IMG/VR virus record: IMGVR_UViG_3300042731_004162
Coordinates: 1-28,759 of that record
Source of the DNA: a virus
Direction: 5' to 3' (one strand)
DNA: 28,759 bases
Within the stretch, counting starts at the first letter, position 1. Every line of letters starts with the position of its first letter. The notes beneath the pieces are model-generated. The model was not told the DNA's origin, did no database searches, and saw only the letters and a list, made by a program, of their open reading frames with translations. This document shows, one piece after another, positions 1 through 8,127 of the stretch. The position numbers and the translations under genes were made by a program.

Positions 1-1054
1 GCGCAACGTACATTGCGATTATTGAGTCAAGCTCGGGATCGCCGGTCCACGATCCAATCTGACCAGCGTCTTTCAACGAAGTGAGCTTGATCATTTGCTC
101 TCGCGTTTTGTGTTGCTCAACTCTCCATTTCGCCTGTAAATCTTCGCGTAAACTTGTGTTCGCGATCTGTGGGTAGTCACGAAAAACGAGCAACATGCAA
201 AGCTCTTTGATCAGCGGGGGAGTCGTTCCGAACGATAACGGGATCTGTGATCCTGTCGCTGTTTCGCCAACTGGATCGCCTGGTATAAGCTCCGTGTACC
301 CAAAGACGCCCGAGAGTTTTACGTTCTGTCGCCCCCGTGGAAACTTCCAGATATCAGAATAGAACACGCCAGGTTCACGCCTGTATTCTGGACCAAACGT
401 GCCATCAATCCGTGGAGCTTCCACCCGCGGATTTGCTCGATCGTCTGGACGGATCAAGCCTTGCGTCAAGTGTCGATTGTAGACAAGCAACTCTGAAACC
501 TCGATCGACTCTTCGTCATAATCATCGCCGCGCCCCGATATCATCGCGGCTTCGTCAAGACGAATGATCGGCACCGGGCAACGCTGCGCGCTCCCGCCGT
601 CGCCGTCAAGAAAGTACGTGTGCACCCTCGCTTCAAACCATCGCCCGGTCCAGCGCTCGATCGCTCGCGACCACTTCGAGATTTTCGCGAGCGCTCGATC
701 GTCTGAAAGCATCGTGGTCGTGATCCCTTCGTCGCGCAGATCTTGAACCGAGCAATAAAGACCGCCCTCGTCCGTTCCCGAAATCGGATCTGATAGCGAA
801 CCCTCAGCGAGCGTGACCGAGTTGAAGAAACTGAATTTGTACCAGTGAGAAGTATCGCCCGCGATGTCGATATATTCATACAACGTAACGCCAGCAACAA
901 GCGGCACACGCGTTGCCGGGATCGTGATCTCCGAATAGACGCCATCGATCCCGGTCGTAGATCGATAGACTTTTTGCACGTCATAACCGGGATCAGGTTG
1001 CAGCATGACGTTTGAAAGATTGTCAACAACCCATCGCAGTTTGATCGATGCCAT
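1..1054 (-). CDS. Head-tail connector (gp6-like), N-terminal part; runs off left edge
   Basis: The gene starts at an ATG at 1054, two bases after the stop of the preceding gene, and stays open for 351 codons to the window edge, so its C-terminus is missing. Residues about 20-90 look like a beta-sandwich (fibronectin-like) domain. Residues about 105-165 resemble HK97 gp6-type connectors: a short helical stretch (ALAKISKWSRAIERWTGRWF), then a strand ending FLDGDG and a proline-rich strand (CPVPIIRL). In that family such proteins form the ring between portal and tail. Its position at the end of a run of virion genes fits a neck protein. The fusion of an extra beta domain in front is unusual for a connector. 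The virion role is fairly safe; the exact connector role is by pattern only. Confidence 0.6.
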   Translation of the reverse strand, partial: MASIKLRWVVDNLSNVMLQPDPGYDVQKVYRSTTGIDGVYSEITIPATRVPLVAGVTLYEYIDIAGDTSHWYKFSFFNSVTLAEGSLSDPISGTDEGGLYCSVQDLRDEGITTTMLSDDRALAKISKWSRAIERWTGRWFEARVHTYFLDGDGGSAQRCPVPIIRLDEAAMISGRGDDYDEESIEVSELLVYNRHLTQGLIRPDDRANPRVEAPRIDGTFGPEYRREPGVFYSDIWKFPRGRQNVKLSGVFGYTELIPGDPVGETATGSQIPLSFGTTPPLIKELCMLLVFRDYPQIANTSLREDLQAKWRVEQHKTREQMIKLTSLKDAGQIGSWTGDPELDSIIAMYVA

Positions 1055-1056
1055 CG

Positions 1057-1509
1057 CTAGATCTCCTCAGCGCTGATCGGTTTCGGTCTCAAATCGTCGC
1101 TTGAAAATGGCTCGGGCACAAGTTCGCTTGCGCTATAGGCCCGCGGCGTGTATTCGCTCGCGTCGCCCTCTACTTCGACCGATTGCGGATCAGGTTTCAG
1201 ATCATTGGCGCTTCGCGGTTCGGGAACTAGATCGATCGCCTGATATGCCGACGGCGGTTTGACAAATGCGCCAGGCGTTGGCGCTTCCGTGCGATACCAA
1301 AAATGCAGCGTGTCGTCAGATATTGGCGCACGACGCATGCGCACGTTGACGCCGCCAAGCTCGATCGGTCCATCGTCGTCATCCTGCCCGAGTAGCTGAC
1401 CGTTCAAATACGCGAAGAGCGTGCCCGGAAAATATGCGACCGAAGTTTGAAAATCGACGTTGTTCCCGTCGATCGTTCCTATCGCTAGCTCTTGCTCTGC
1501 GTCGCTCAT
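1057..1509 (-). CDS. Virion protein with YLNG beta module and acidic/proline repeats
   Basis: This 150-residue protein has two parts. Residues about 7-72 contain the pattern PGTLFAYLNGQLL followed by QDDDDGP and a final strand with D-T-L-H-F-W-Y. The gene immediately before it (1506-1742) has the same module, so the two look like a tandem duplication. Residues about 85-150 are low complexity, with two related units built on LVPEP-S--DL-P-P-S (LVPEPRSANDLKPDPQS and LVPEPFSSDDLRPKPIS). Its ATG overlaps the stop of the preceding gene by 4 bases (ATGA), which implies translational coupling. I recognise no enzyme motif; a small structural or fibre-associated role in the virion is inferred from context. 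Confidence 0.6.
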   Translation of the reverse strand: MSDAEQELAIGTIDGNNVDFQTSVAYFPGTLFAYLNGQLLGQDDDDGPIELGGVNVRMRRAPISDDTLHFWYRTEAPTPGAFVKPPSAYQAIDLVPEPRSANDLKPDPQSVEVEGDASEYTPRAYSASELVPEPFSSDDLRPKPISAEEI

Positions 1510-1742
1510 GCTTCGATATACCTAACGTGCACAACGTCGTTTGTCGAGGGCGCAACGCCAAGCGTAAACGCTCCCGTGCTCGGGCTTGTCTCGGTTGGGC
1601 CGTCGTCGTCGTTTTGCTTGATGAGCATCCCGTTTAGATAAATGAAGAGTGTACCGGGCGCGTAAGGTAGGCTTGTATTGAATGTTGTATTGAACCCGTT
1701 GATCACTCCTGACGGTTTCTCTTTTTTCTCGTCACCGACCAT
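1506..1742 (-). CDS. Small virion protein made of a single YLNG beta module
   Basis: From the ATG at 1742 this gives 78 residues; a TTG two codons upstream (1748) would give 80. It consists almost entirely of one module: a G-x-I-x-G-x-N-x-x-F-x-T-S start, then PGTLFIYLNGMLIKQ, NDDDGP and a closing strand VVHVRY. The same order of elements occurs in the next gene (1057-1509) and, more distantly, at the C-terminus of the 495-residue protein (5197-6684). Such modules are common in phage fibres and decoration proteins. It overlaps the end of the preceding gene by 11 bases and the start of the next by 4. No strong Shine-Dalgarno is visible, so coupling is likely. Confidence 0.6.
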   Translation of the reverse strand: MVGDEKKEKPSGVINGFNTTFNTSLPYAPGTLFIYLNGMLIKQNDDDGPTETSPSTGAFTLGVAPSTNDVVHVRYIEA

Positions 1743-2430
1743 AAGCAACGGCTTTCGATTCGCCGCGTTTCTTCGCGCGTTTCAAGACCACGATCGCCTG
1801 TTTGATTTGCCGTTGCTCAACTTCGGTCAACTCTGGCGTTTCGTCCGCTACTACTTCTAAATTTTCTTCGATTTCTTCCACGGTCGGACGCGCTGATTTC
1901 ACCGCTTCAACGACCCTCGTTGGCATCTCCGCTTGTTGCCGCAAGAACAACTCGCGATCTTGTTCCCGCGCTTTCCGTAACTCTGCGATCGTATCTTCGT
2001 GGCGATCTAGATTTTTGTCCTGGCTTGCGTTGCTTGTCTGATTTGCCGTTGCCTGATTCGAGATCATGAACGCATACCCGTATGAACCTGAAAGCGCGCC
2101 CGCAACGATCGAGATAGTCACCCAGAAAATTTTGTAAAGCGTCGAATACTTGCCGCGCAGGTCGCGGGTTTTTGCTAGTTCACTATCCTGTCTTTCTTGG
2201 CGCGCTCCCTCTACGCAAGGGTGTTCGTGCGAGTCGCCATCGGCAACGTGATCATTGACCTTCGTCAACGCTTCACGCGCTTTGTCCCGCGCTTCTCGAG
2301 TATCTGTTGACAGCGGCGGGATCAAATCGTTCTTTATCGAGCGCACATTTTGATCAATGCGTGCAACCGAAGTTGTAAGCGTTACAAGATCAGCGGTTGG
2401 CAAAGGTGTCATGGTAGTGTTTTTCGGCAT
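1732..2430 (-). CDS. Membrane protein with one transmembrane helix and coiled coils
   Basis: The start chosen is the ATG at 2430 because GGAGG lies just upstream, overlapping the end of the previous gene; the longer open frame beginning at 2661 only shadows that gene. The product has 232 residues. Residues 1-95 are helical and charged, with a heptad-like stretch near 20-60. Residues about 100-122 form a hydrophobic segment (IFWVTISIVAGALSGSYGYA), and residues 130-232 are again charged helix, rich in Glu, Arg and Lys. This single-helix, long-coil layout is seen in phage lysis accessories and tail-associated membrane proteins. The adjacent small helical protein (2435-2722) may be a partner. The function is unknown; a holin role is possible but the lysis cassette elsewhere already has a candidate. 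Confidence 0.6.
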   Translation of the reverse strand: MPKNTTMTPLPTADLVTLTTSVARIDQNVRSIKNDLIPPLSTDTREARDKAREALTKVNDHVADGDSHEHPCVEGARQERQDSELAKTRDLRGKYSTLYKIFWVTISIVAGALSGSYGYAFMISNQATANQTSNASQDKNLDRHEDTIAELRKAREQDRELFLRQQAEMPTRVVEAVKSARPTVEEIEENLEVVADETPELTEVEQRQIKQAIVVLKRAKKRGESKAVAYGR

Positions 2431-2434
2431 AAGA

Positions 2435-2722
2435 TCATTCCTCCATTTTCCTCTTGCGCACAAACTTCGCCGCTGATTTTCCAGGGATCGGCGTACCTCG
2501 AATTTCAAACCCGAGATTAGAAATTTCACGGGCGTGATCTGTAAGCGTGCTTTGAATGTTCGCGATCGATTTTCCGTTTGATTCGAAGTGTCTTCTGACG
2601 AATTCAAAACCGGTTTCGATAGTGTATAGCCTGCGATCAAGCCCGTCGATCTTAGATTCAAGCCCGTCGATCTTGTCAGCGATTTTTTTCAACAGTGTTA
2701 TTTCTTCCAACGTAAACCTCAT
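2435..2722 (-). CDS. Small helical coiled-coil protein
   Basis: This is a 95-residue protein with an ATG that overlaps the stop of the preceding gene (ATGA at 2719-2722). Its first 65 residues are almost certainly a coiled coil: ITLLKKIADKIDGLESKIDGL repeats leucine and isoleucine at heptad spacing, and the unit KIDGLESKIDGLDRR is an internal short repeat. The C-terminus is basic (FVRKRKMEE). There is no signal peptide or membrane segment. It resembles the cytoplasmic coil found before phage membrane proteins, and its gene is immediately followed by a membrane protein gene with a good ribosome site. A complex between the two is an inference from adjacency. Confidence 0.6.
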   Translation of the reverse strand: MRFTLEEITLLKKIADKIDGLESKIDGLDRRLYTIETGFEFVRRHFESNGKSIANIQSTLTDHAREISNLGFEIRGTPIPGKSAAKFVRKRKMEE

Positions 2723-3810
2723 GCGTCAGAGCTGATACAATAGAACGTTACAACCGCTAGTTCACCGTCGCATTCTTGATCGTCCGCGAGCGAGACCTGG
2801 ATCTCCATGCCATAGGCCGAATAAAGAAGCGTCTTTGTTTTATATAGCCAAGGGAAAATCAAAACAGGGTTTGAAATCCCGCGCATGGTCCCGCCGAATG
2901 ACGGAACTTCCGGGTACGCCCCGTTAGACTCGTTGATAAAATCGCGCGAGTTTTTATATTTCTTCGTGCGAATAGGGACAAGAACACCGGGCGGTCCACC
3001 GATATACTGACCGAGAATAAGCACCTTGTATTGAATCGTATCTTCCATCACTACATTTTTTGATAACTGACATTCAGCAGCAAGCAACTCTAGATTTTTT
3101 CCGGGCGTTGGCTTCATAGTCCATGTGCTTTTGTCGGCGTAATGATAAGTCGCTGTCACAGTATCAGTTCCAGTCAACGCAACGTGAAACGTGATTCGCC
3201 CCGTAACGGGATCGAGTGAATAGTCACCGTCGCCGCCCGCTCCAAACGGGGCGTCCATTGTTTTTTCAACGCCGTTTACTTTGACGATGATCGGATATCC
3301 ACTGACCAAATCATCTTCGTCTGAAACGCGCCCATGATAAAGATCGATCCAATGCTCATGTTGCGAACTATACGTTTCGTAATTCGCATCTGGCGTTAGC
3401 GTCTCGGCAACAACTTCGATCGACTCTTGATACCATGTGCATTTATCGCAGAGATTCGGGGAAAACATCGTTACGCGACTGTCAGATCTTAGGTCGAATT
3501 CTATCCGCGGATTATTCGACACTGAAACAGAAAGATCTGAATTCGACACGGACACGGGCATCCCAGGATCGGGAAGCGGTTCACCACTATGAGCTGTTAT
3601 GAGCGCATTGAACGCAGCCTCGTCGGGAACCGGGAGAATTGCCTTGAAATAGGCGTAAACGTTGGTGGCATCGATGGAAAGCTTTTTATCACTCAAGGCG
3701 ATGGTGATCGCTGGGTCGTTGTCAATTTCTTGCTCGAACCGATCGAGGGCAACGACGCCCCCCGAGGTGGTGAACGCGCTGAGCGCTCTCGTATATTGTA
3801 CGTCTGCCAT
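2719..3810 (-). CDS. Virion structural protein, 363 residues, unrecognised family
   Basis: Start at the ATG at 3810, which shares its A with the stop of the preceding gene (TGATG). The N-terminus (TRALSAFTTSGGVVALD, residues about 8-24) and the middle look like beta-rich structural protein. Residues about 175-230 contain GYPIIVKVNGVEK, then GDGDYSLDPVTGRITF and TDTVTATYHY, the same NG-L / DY / closing-strand order as the YLNG modules of neighbouring genes. Four cysteines occur, including C-x-x-C (CDKC). The C-terminal half (GGTMRGISNPVLIFPW) looks like a compact fold of its own. No catalytic motif is seen. A tail, collar or head-surface protein is the best reading from position. Confidence 0.55.
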   Translation of the reverse strand: MADVQYTRALSAFTTSGGVVALDRFEQEIDNDPAITIALSDKKLSIDATNVYAYFKAILPVPDEAAFNALITAHSGEPLPDPGMPVSVSNSDLSVSVSNNPRIEFDLRSDSRVTMFSPNLCDKCTWYQESIEVVAETLTPDANYETYSSQHEHWIDLYHGRVSDEDDLVSGYPIIVKVNGVEKTMDAPFGAGGDGDYSLDPVTGRITFHVALTGTDTVTATYHYADKSTWTMKPTPGKNLELLAAECQLSKNVVMEDTIQYKVLILGQYIGGPPGVLVPIRTKKYKNSRDFINESNGAYPEVPSFGGTMRGISNPVLIFPWLYKTKTLLYSAYGMEIQVSLADDQECDGELAVVTFYCISSDA

Positions 3811-4610
3811 CAAGCCACCCTGAACGCGATTATAACGCGGTTTTTTATGTATGCCGTTCCACTACCACCGTCTTTTTCGTACTCGATTTTATAGGTGTGG
3901 GTTCCAGAGATTCCCTTCTGGACGTGATACCCAGAAAGCGGGACTTGCGACGCCGTTCCCGTCGCCTGAAGAACGACAGAACAAAGAACCGTGGAATCGA
4001 AAACCTGTCTCACACCGATTTGTGTGCTGGAAGAAGACCCTCTAACGATGGCAGCACACATGATGATATAGTCGCCCTCTTCGAGGTCGCTCGGGAACGT
4101 AAGCTCAAGAGCCGTCTCCCAGGAGCCGGTGGTTCCGATCTCGTCGTCGTCCTGCTCGTCGTCGTACCAAGCGCCAAACCCTGGCTCTGGTCCCGGTTCC
4201 CAAGACCAGGGAGACGATGTATTGATCTGTCGGTAGCTGTTATTTACATCTTTGACGTAAACATTGGTGCCCTGTTGTGGTGTGCTGAAAACCCACGAGC
4301 TGCCGTTGTACTGAGCAATTTCACCCGCGTGTCCAACAAAAGCCCCTGTCGGCGAGTCTCCTATTATGACACGGTAGCCTGTAGTCGGTGAGCCTGGCGG
4401 GGTATCAACGTTGCGATCGTCAACCGGGGGTTGTTGGATATTAGCGCGACCTTCTCCTATTCCGCGCGCCACCCCATCAGCAAAAATCTTGACACCCTCG
4501 CCAAGCACGAAACTGATTTTTCGTTCGACGTCAGGATCGGAAGCCTGCTCATCAAGGATAATAGCGGTTTCTTCGCGATCTCCGGGGTATCTGTCCGGCG
4601 TTCTTCCCAT
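3810..4610 (-). CDS. DUF2793-like virion surface/fibre protein
   Basis: A 266-residue protein. Residues about 60-137 follow the pattern of DUF2793 domains of phage tail and surface proteins: PPGSPTTGYRVIIGDSPTGA, then a glycine-bounded AQYNGSSWVFSTPQQGTNVYV stretch. Residues 145-266 form a beta-sandwich-like region with a Thr/Ser-rich core and a final strand pair (GTHTYKIEY ... RVIIAFRV). The N-terminal 55 residues are charged and may be the attachment part. Two genes separate it from the membrane-protein gene and it follows the basic-tailed protein. Upstream AAGGG gives a modest ribosome site. The DUF2793 call is by pattern; the exact virion location is not known. Confidence 0.6.
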   Translation of the reverse strand: MGRTPDRYPGDREETAIILDEQASDPDVERKISFVLGEGVKIFADGVARGIGEGRANIQQPPVDDRNVDTPPGSPTTGYRVIIGDSPTGAFVGHAGEIAQYNGSSWVFSTPQQGTNVYVKDVNNSYRQINTSSPWSWEPGPEPGFGAWYDDEQDDDEIGTTGSWETALELTFPSDLEEGDYIIMCAAIVRGSSSSTQIGVRQVFDSTVLCSVVLQATGTASQVPLSGYHVQKGISGTHTYKIEYEKDGGSGTAYIKNRVIIAFRVA

Positions 4611-4619
4611 ATAAGCATC

Positions 4620-5174
4620 TTAGCCCTTCGTCGGCTTGGCGGCTTTCTTGGCCCTGCTAGCGCGCTTCGCTGGCGCTTTTTTCGCTCCCGTTTTTTGCGC
4701 CGCTTCTTTCTTCGCTGCGCGCGCTTTCGCTGCGCGTTGTCGTCGCTCTTCTTTTTCCTGCGCTGCGATCCTCGACTTGCGTTGCTCGTCTGCAACCGCC
4801 GCGGAGTGCATACCGCGCACAGCTTCGATCTGACGTTGCAACGCGCGCGCTTCGCCGTCCAACATCGCTAGCTCTTTGCTAGCGTCGCCAGCCTGCGCAA
4901 TCGCAAGATCACGACAACGCGCAACGAGATTGACGCGGGTTTTTACGTCAGCAGGATCAAGCCCGTTTTTCACGCCGTCTTTTCTTATCTCGTCTTGAAC
5001 GCCTTGCAGCGTCGCCGCGATACGCTCGGAAGCTCTCTTTGCTCCGTGCTGTTCTGACTTCTTTTCGCGTATGCTCATGATCTGTTTTTGCAGATCGTCG
5101 GTCATACTGCGAAGCGCTTGAAGCCTACCGCGCGTTTTCGGATCTTGCGCGATATCCGAGATTTGTTCTGTCAT
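4620..5174 (-). CDS. Coiled-coil protein with histone H1-like lysine/alanine tail
   Basis: A 184-residue protein. Residues 1-150 are a continuous charged helix typical of a long coiled coil (QRQIEAVRGMHSAAVADEQR and similar). The last 35 residues are a Lys/Ala/Pro tail (AKKEAAQKTGAKKAPAKRAS) like histone H1 or HU-type tails, so nucleic acid binding is plausible. A direct GGTAGAGGC lies immediately before the ATG, the same leader seen at three other genes in the late block. The gene lies among virion genes, between a 495-residue beta-rich protein and the DUF2793-like protein. Internal virion protein, DNA-binding protein or assembly chaperone are all open. No catalytic residue is visible. Confidence 0.6.
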   Translation of the reverse strand: MTEQISDIAQDPKTRGRLQALRSMTDDLQKQIMSIREKKSEQHGAKRASERIAATLQGVQDEIRKDGVKNGLDPADVKTRVNLVARCRDLAIAQAGDASKELAMLDGEARALQRQIEAVRGMHSAAVADEQRKSRIAAQEKEERRQRAAKARAAKKEAAQKTGAKKAPAKRASRAKKAAKPTKG

Positions 5175-5196
5175 GCCTCTACCCTTTCAATGATTT

Positions 5197-6684
5197 TTAC
5201 GCGGCAAGTTGAACCGCGATGATCACGTCACCACTGAACACGCCTTGCGGGTGATCGAACTTGATATCACCGTTGGCAGGTGTATCGCCTGCGTAAACGT
5301 CGTTGTTGGTCGCGTCGCTTCCGCCGTACTGCAAACGACCGTTCAAGAAAACGAGCGTGTCAACGCCGCTCGGAGTGTTCATATCAATCGAGTGCCCGTT
5401 GCCCGTGCTGATATCGAGCCCACCCGCGCCGCCAGGAACATTGACATCGCGCCCGTAATTTGACGCAAGCACCGTTACGCCGATCGAGAAATCAACTCCG
5501 TGCTCGATTGCGTATTTGATCGCCGCCGAAATGCTCGCGTGTGGTCCGCCCTCGAGTGCACTGATCGGTCCCGCTGTCGCGTCGTCAAGCGGCAACGCCG
5601 TTGTTTGGCGAACGGTTGTAAACGTGATGTCGTCGGCACCGTCGAGAACGAGGTCGCCCGATAGAGTTGCAACTTGCCCCGCTGCGCCGCCAACTTCAAC
5701 GCCGTTGATCGTCGCCTTGTTTGACGCCATCGTCAGATCGCCAGCGGAAACATCGATCCCACCAGGCGCATTGATGTCGATCTCGTCGCCAGCGGCTTCC
5801 GCGTGCACGTCAAGAATTCGCGCCGCGCCAGTTGAATCGCTGATATAGAAATGCTTCGTGTCTGTCAGTCGCCAGTCAACCGCCGTGTCGTCAACGGTGA
5901 CAGTCGATCCGCCGTCGTATGCGTTATCGAGCGTGACGGAAACCGCAGCGCTCGCGAGATCGACGAGAGCACGATCGTACAAGAAATCCTGTTCGGTCCA
6001 TCCGTCGAGAGATTCGCGATCTGCGTATCCGTATTTGATGTTTGTGCTCTCGATATCAGCAACCGGGCACGCTTCGAGATCCGAATACGTAGCGTTTGGA
6101 CGCACAAAAGAAATCTGCGCTTGGTTGTTCGTGTCATCAAACGCCGCGCCGTCGGTTGCGCCCTCTTCGACTTGAAGCAGACCGTAAACCTGACGCCCGC
6201 TTGACTGGATAGGATCGCCCGTTGCTGCGTCGAAGATGATCAGAAGATTTTTCGGGTTGAGCGCGTTCTCTCCCGCAACTTCATCAAGAGAGTGCGCCCC
6301 AAACGCGCCAACGCCAAGCTCGACACAAACCGCGCCCTCGGTTGTTCCGCCCGTTGCAATGTTTCGGCTCGGGCACTCTCCGCTTGCTTGCACAAGCACT
6401 TCCCAATTTTGCGAAGCGGTCACGCTGATCGATGTCAGAACCATGAACCGACGAAGCGCAAGCTTGTCATCAAGAAACGTCTTCGCGTTGATCGCAGCGA
6501 TAGAAAGATCGGGCGCGGTTTCCCACGCTGGCTTCCCTGTGATGTCCGCAACCTGTGACGCGAGATAATCGATCGTGTCCGAAAGATCGACCGCGTTGGC
6601 ATCGTGATCGCTTGGGGTCAACGCGTCGTTGATTGACGAACCCAGGGTCCAGATCTTGTCTTGTCGTAGTCTTGTTACGCCCAC
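5197..6684 (-). CDS. Large beta-rich virion protein (fibre or decoration), GTG start
   Basis: A 495-residue protein starting at GTG (6684), preceded by GCGAGG at good spacing; no in-frame ATG lies nearby. The N-terminal 70 residues (SDHDANAVDLSDTIDYLASQ) look helical, like the attachment region of a fibre. Residues about 230-440 are rich in short strands with many Gly, Asp and Val (EIDINAPGGIDVSAGDLTMA), as in beta-helical or stacked-strand fibres. The C-terminus (SGVDTLVFLNGRLQYGG and then GDTPANGDIKFD) is another copy of the NG-L module found in the small proteins at 1057-1742. No hydrolase motif was seen. It lies downstream of the capsid genes, so head fibre, collar fibre or tail fibre are all possible. 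Confidence 0.6.
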   Translation of the reverse strand: MGVTRLRQDKIWTLGSSINDALTPSDHDANAVDLSDTIDYLASQVADITGKPAWETAPDLSIAAINAKTFLDDKLALRRFMVLTSISVTASQNWEVLVQASGECPSRNIATGGTTEGAVCVELGVGAFGAHSLDEVAGENALNPKNLLIIFDAATGDPIQSSGRQVYGLLQVEEGATDGAAFDDTNNQAQISFVRPNATYSDLEACPVADIESTNIKYGYADRESLDGWTEQDFLYDRALVDLASAAVSVTLDNAYDGGSTVTVDDTAVDWRLTDTKHFYISDSTGAARILDVHAEAAGDEIDINAPGGIDVSAGDLTMASNKATINGVEVGGAAGQVATLSGDLVLDGADDITFTTVRQTTALPLDDATAGPISALEGGPHASISAAIKYAIEHGVDFSIGVTVLASNYGRDVNVPGGAGGLDISTGNGHSIDMNTPSGVDTLVFLNGRLQYGGSDATNNDVYAGDTPANGDIKFDHPQGVFSGDVIIAVQLAA

Positions 6685-6792
6685 GGTTTTACCTCGCTTG
6701 CAAAAGAATTGACGAAGACTCTACCTGACCTCTTGGTATGCGAGATCAATATAGCATGCGCGTCTATTTTTTCCAGATTATAGCCAGCGTGA

Positions 6793-7278
6793 TCAACGAG
6801 AGAAGATCAGCTTTTTCAATGCGCGCGAAGATTGATCGAAGCGGTGAGCTTCCGAGTGCACGAACGAGATCACAAGATCGTCGCATTGCCTAACGTCGCC
6901 GTCAAAGTAAAACTCATACTCGCGTTTCGTGGCGTGTGTCCTGCGAAACCCGACGAAACGAATCCCGCGAGATAGCACAAAAGACGCGAGAGAAAAATCA
7001 GTCGTTGACCACGTGCCGCGTGATCCTGCGCTCTCTCGTTCTCGCCACCCGAAGGTCAGCTTTTTTATTGCTCGTTGTGATTGATCGAACCGGTGCGCTT
7101 CTGTGTTGACGAAATCGATCGCTAGTTGTTGGCAGTTCCCGCGCTCGTTATCGAAATGAAAATCGTAACGCGAGTGCGAATCAGGGTGCAATCGTGCGGA
7201 GTGTAACTCTACTCCCTGCGAGTGTAGGAACGCAGCGATCGAGAAATCCGCCGTTGCCCATGTGTTGGGCGACGCCAC
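6793..7278 (-). CDS. Two tandem DUF5659-like domains, GTG start
   Basis: A 161-residue protein starting with GTG at 7278, two bases after the stop of the preceding gene; there is no methionine codon nearby, so GTG is the only credible start. It holds two copies of one domain: residues about 6-76 (TWATADFSIAAFL ... EAHRFDQSQRAIKKL) and about 89-159 (TWSTTDFSLASFV ... EAHRFDQSSRALKKL), roughly half identical. The W-x-T-x-D-F-x-x-A-x-F signature and the cysteine before an F-V-segment match the DUF5659 pattern, usually a single short domain in phages and bacteria. The function of that family is unknown to me. Placement between capsid-associated and fibre genes suggests a virion or assembly role. 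Confidence 0.7.
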   Translation of the reverse strand: MASPNTWATADFSIAAFLHSQGVELHSARLHPDSHSRYDFHFDNERGNCQQLAIDFVNTEAHRFDQSQRAIKKLTFGWRERESAGSRGTWSTTDFSLASFVLSRGIRFVGFRRTHATKREYEFYFDGDVRQCDDLVISFVHSEAHRFDQSSRALKKLIFSR

Positions 7279-7280
7279 GA

Positions 7281-7754
7281 CTATTTACGCTTGCGAGATT
7301 TCCGCGTCGCCGGTTTGACCGAGCGTTTCGGTCGCGCCGCTTTCGGCTTCGGTTTCGGCTCGGGCTCAACAACTGGCTCGGGCTCGTCGTCGATCTCATC
7401 GAGTGCCGCCGCGCGCGCTGTGCTCGCGGGTGTTTTCTCGGTGAGATCAACCGCCGTGTCAACCGTTGGCTCTTCGAGTTGTCGCGCCGCTTCGCGTTCT
7501 GCTTTCGCCGCTGCGTCAAGCGCTCGCGCGCCGACTTCGGTTTCAACATCGAACACCAACGGCGTGCCCTCGTCATACTGGTCTTGGTGCACAAGCGCCA
7601 TGCGATCCGCGATCGCTGCGTCTACCATGTTCCAGATACCAGCACGCGCGAAAGTGAACCATTGCCCGGTCACGGGATCGCGCCAGTCGATGCGCTTCAC
7701 CTTGTAACCGGCCCGCGGCTTATACGGTTTGAGCCTGACGAACTTGACTGACAT
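7281..7754 (-). CDS. Capsid-cluster protein with Pro/Lys-rich tail
   Basis: A 157-residue protein. Residues 1-75 are a small globular domain (IDWRDPVTGQWFTFARAGIW). Residues 76-110 are helical with many Ala and Glu, and residues 120-157 are a disordered Pro/Glu/Lys then Lys/Arg-rich tail (EPEPKPKPKAARPKRSVKPA). The start at 7754 is fixed by GGTAGAGGCA directly before the ATG. It lies right after the decoration-like gene. A basic tail on a small capsid-cluster protein suggests binding to packaged DNA or to the capsid interior, but this is inference. I do not recognise the family. Confidence 0.6.
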   Translation of the reverse strand: MSVKFVRLKPYKPRAGYKVKRIDWRDPVTGQWFTFARAGIWNMVDAAIADRMALVHQDQYDEGTPLVFDVETEVGARALDAAAKAEREAARQLEEPTVDTAVDLTEKTPASTARAAALDEIDDEPEPVVEPEPKPKPKAARPKRSVKPATRKSRKRK

Positions 7755-7777
7755 TGCCTCTACCTTTCTTGTTGCCG

Positions 7778-8104
7778 CTATTCGACAAACGCGTAAACGT
7801 CAACCCCGGTGTGCCCGCTCTGGTCAACGGTTGATGTCTCCGCACCGGGCGCACCGTTGTCGTTGTCATGGACCATCAGCTTTGGCGTTCCGCTGTCGTC
7901 TACCACTCGAAGATGGTAGAGAGCTGCGCCGTCATATGACAGAAACCACGGACCGCCGACCACGGTTTGGCCAGGAAATACCGCTGAAAGATCATATCCG
8001 CCAGCGGGATAAGCGCTGTCAAGATCAACGTTCGCTTTCGCGAGACGAAGCGGCGCGCTCGGCATCCCGTTGCTCATCGAATTGCTGTTGACTGTGAGTG
8101 CCAT
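7778..8104 (-). CDS. Putative capsid decoration protein
   Basis: A 108-residue beta-rich protein encoded immediately after the major capsid gene, the usual place for head decoration or stabilisation proteins. It has no signal peptide or membrane segment. Short strands alternate with Gly/Asp turns (GGPWFLSYDGAALYHLRVVD, then TSTVDQSGHTGVDVYAF). The start at 8104 has AAAGGCG upstream. The gap between this gene and the capsid stop holds a tandem duplication of the capsid gene's last codons (separate entry). The family is not identified with certainty, so the name rests mostly on position and size. Confidence 0.5.
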   Translation of the reverse strand: MALTVNSNSMSNGMPSAPLRLAKANVDLDSAYPAGGYDLSAVFPGQTVVGGPWFLSYDGAALYHLRVVDDSGTPKLMVHDNDNGAPGAETSTVDQSGHTGVDVYAFVE

Positions 8105-8127
8105 TTTTTATTTCGCCTTTCTATCGT

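Noticed and set aside
2431-2661. N-terminal extension of the membrane protein gene
   Set aside because: It covers the reading frame of the small coiled-coil gene (2435-2722). The ATG at 2430 has GGAGG directly upstream, so the extension is a shadow.
6777-6782. Perfect TATAAT on the minus strand in the gap after the DUF5659-like gene
   Set aside because: No acceptable -35 box lies 16-18 bases upstream. It may be chance in an A/T-rich gap, so no promoter is called.
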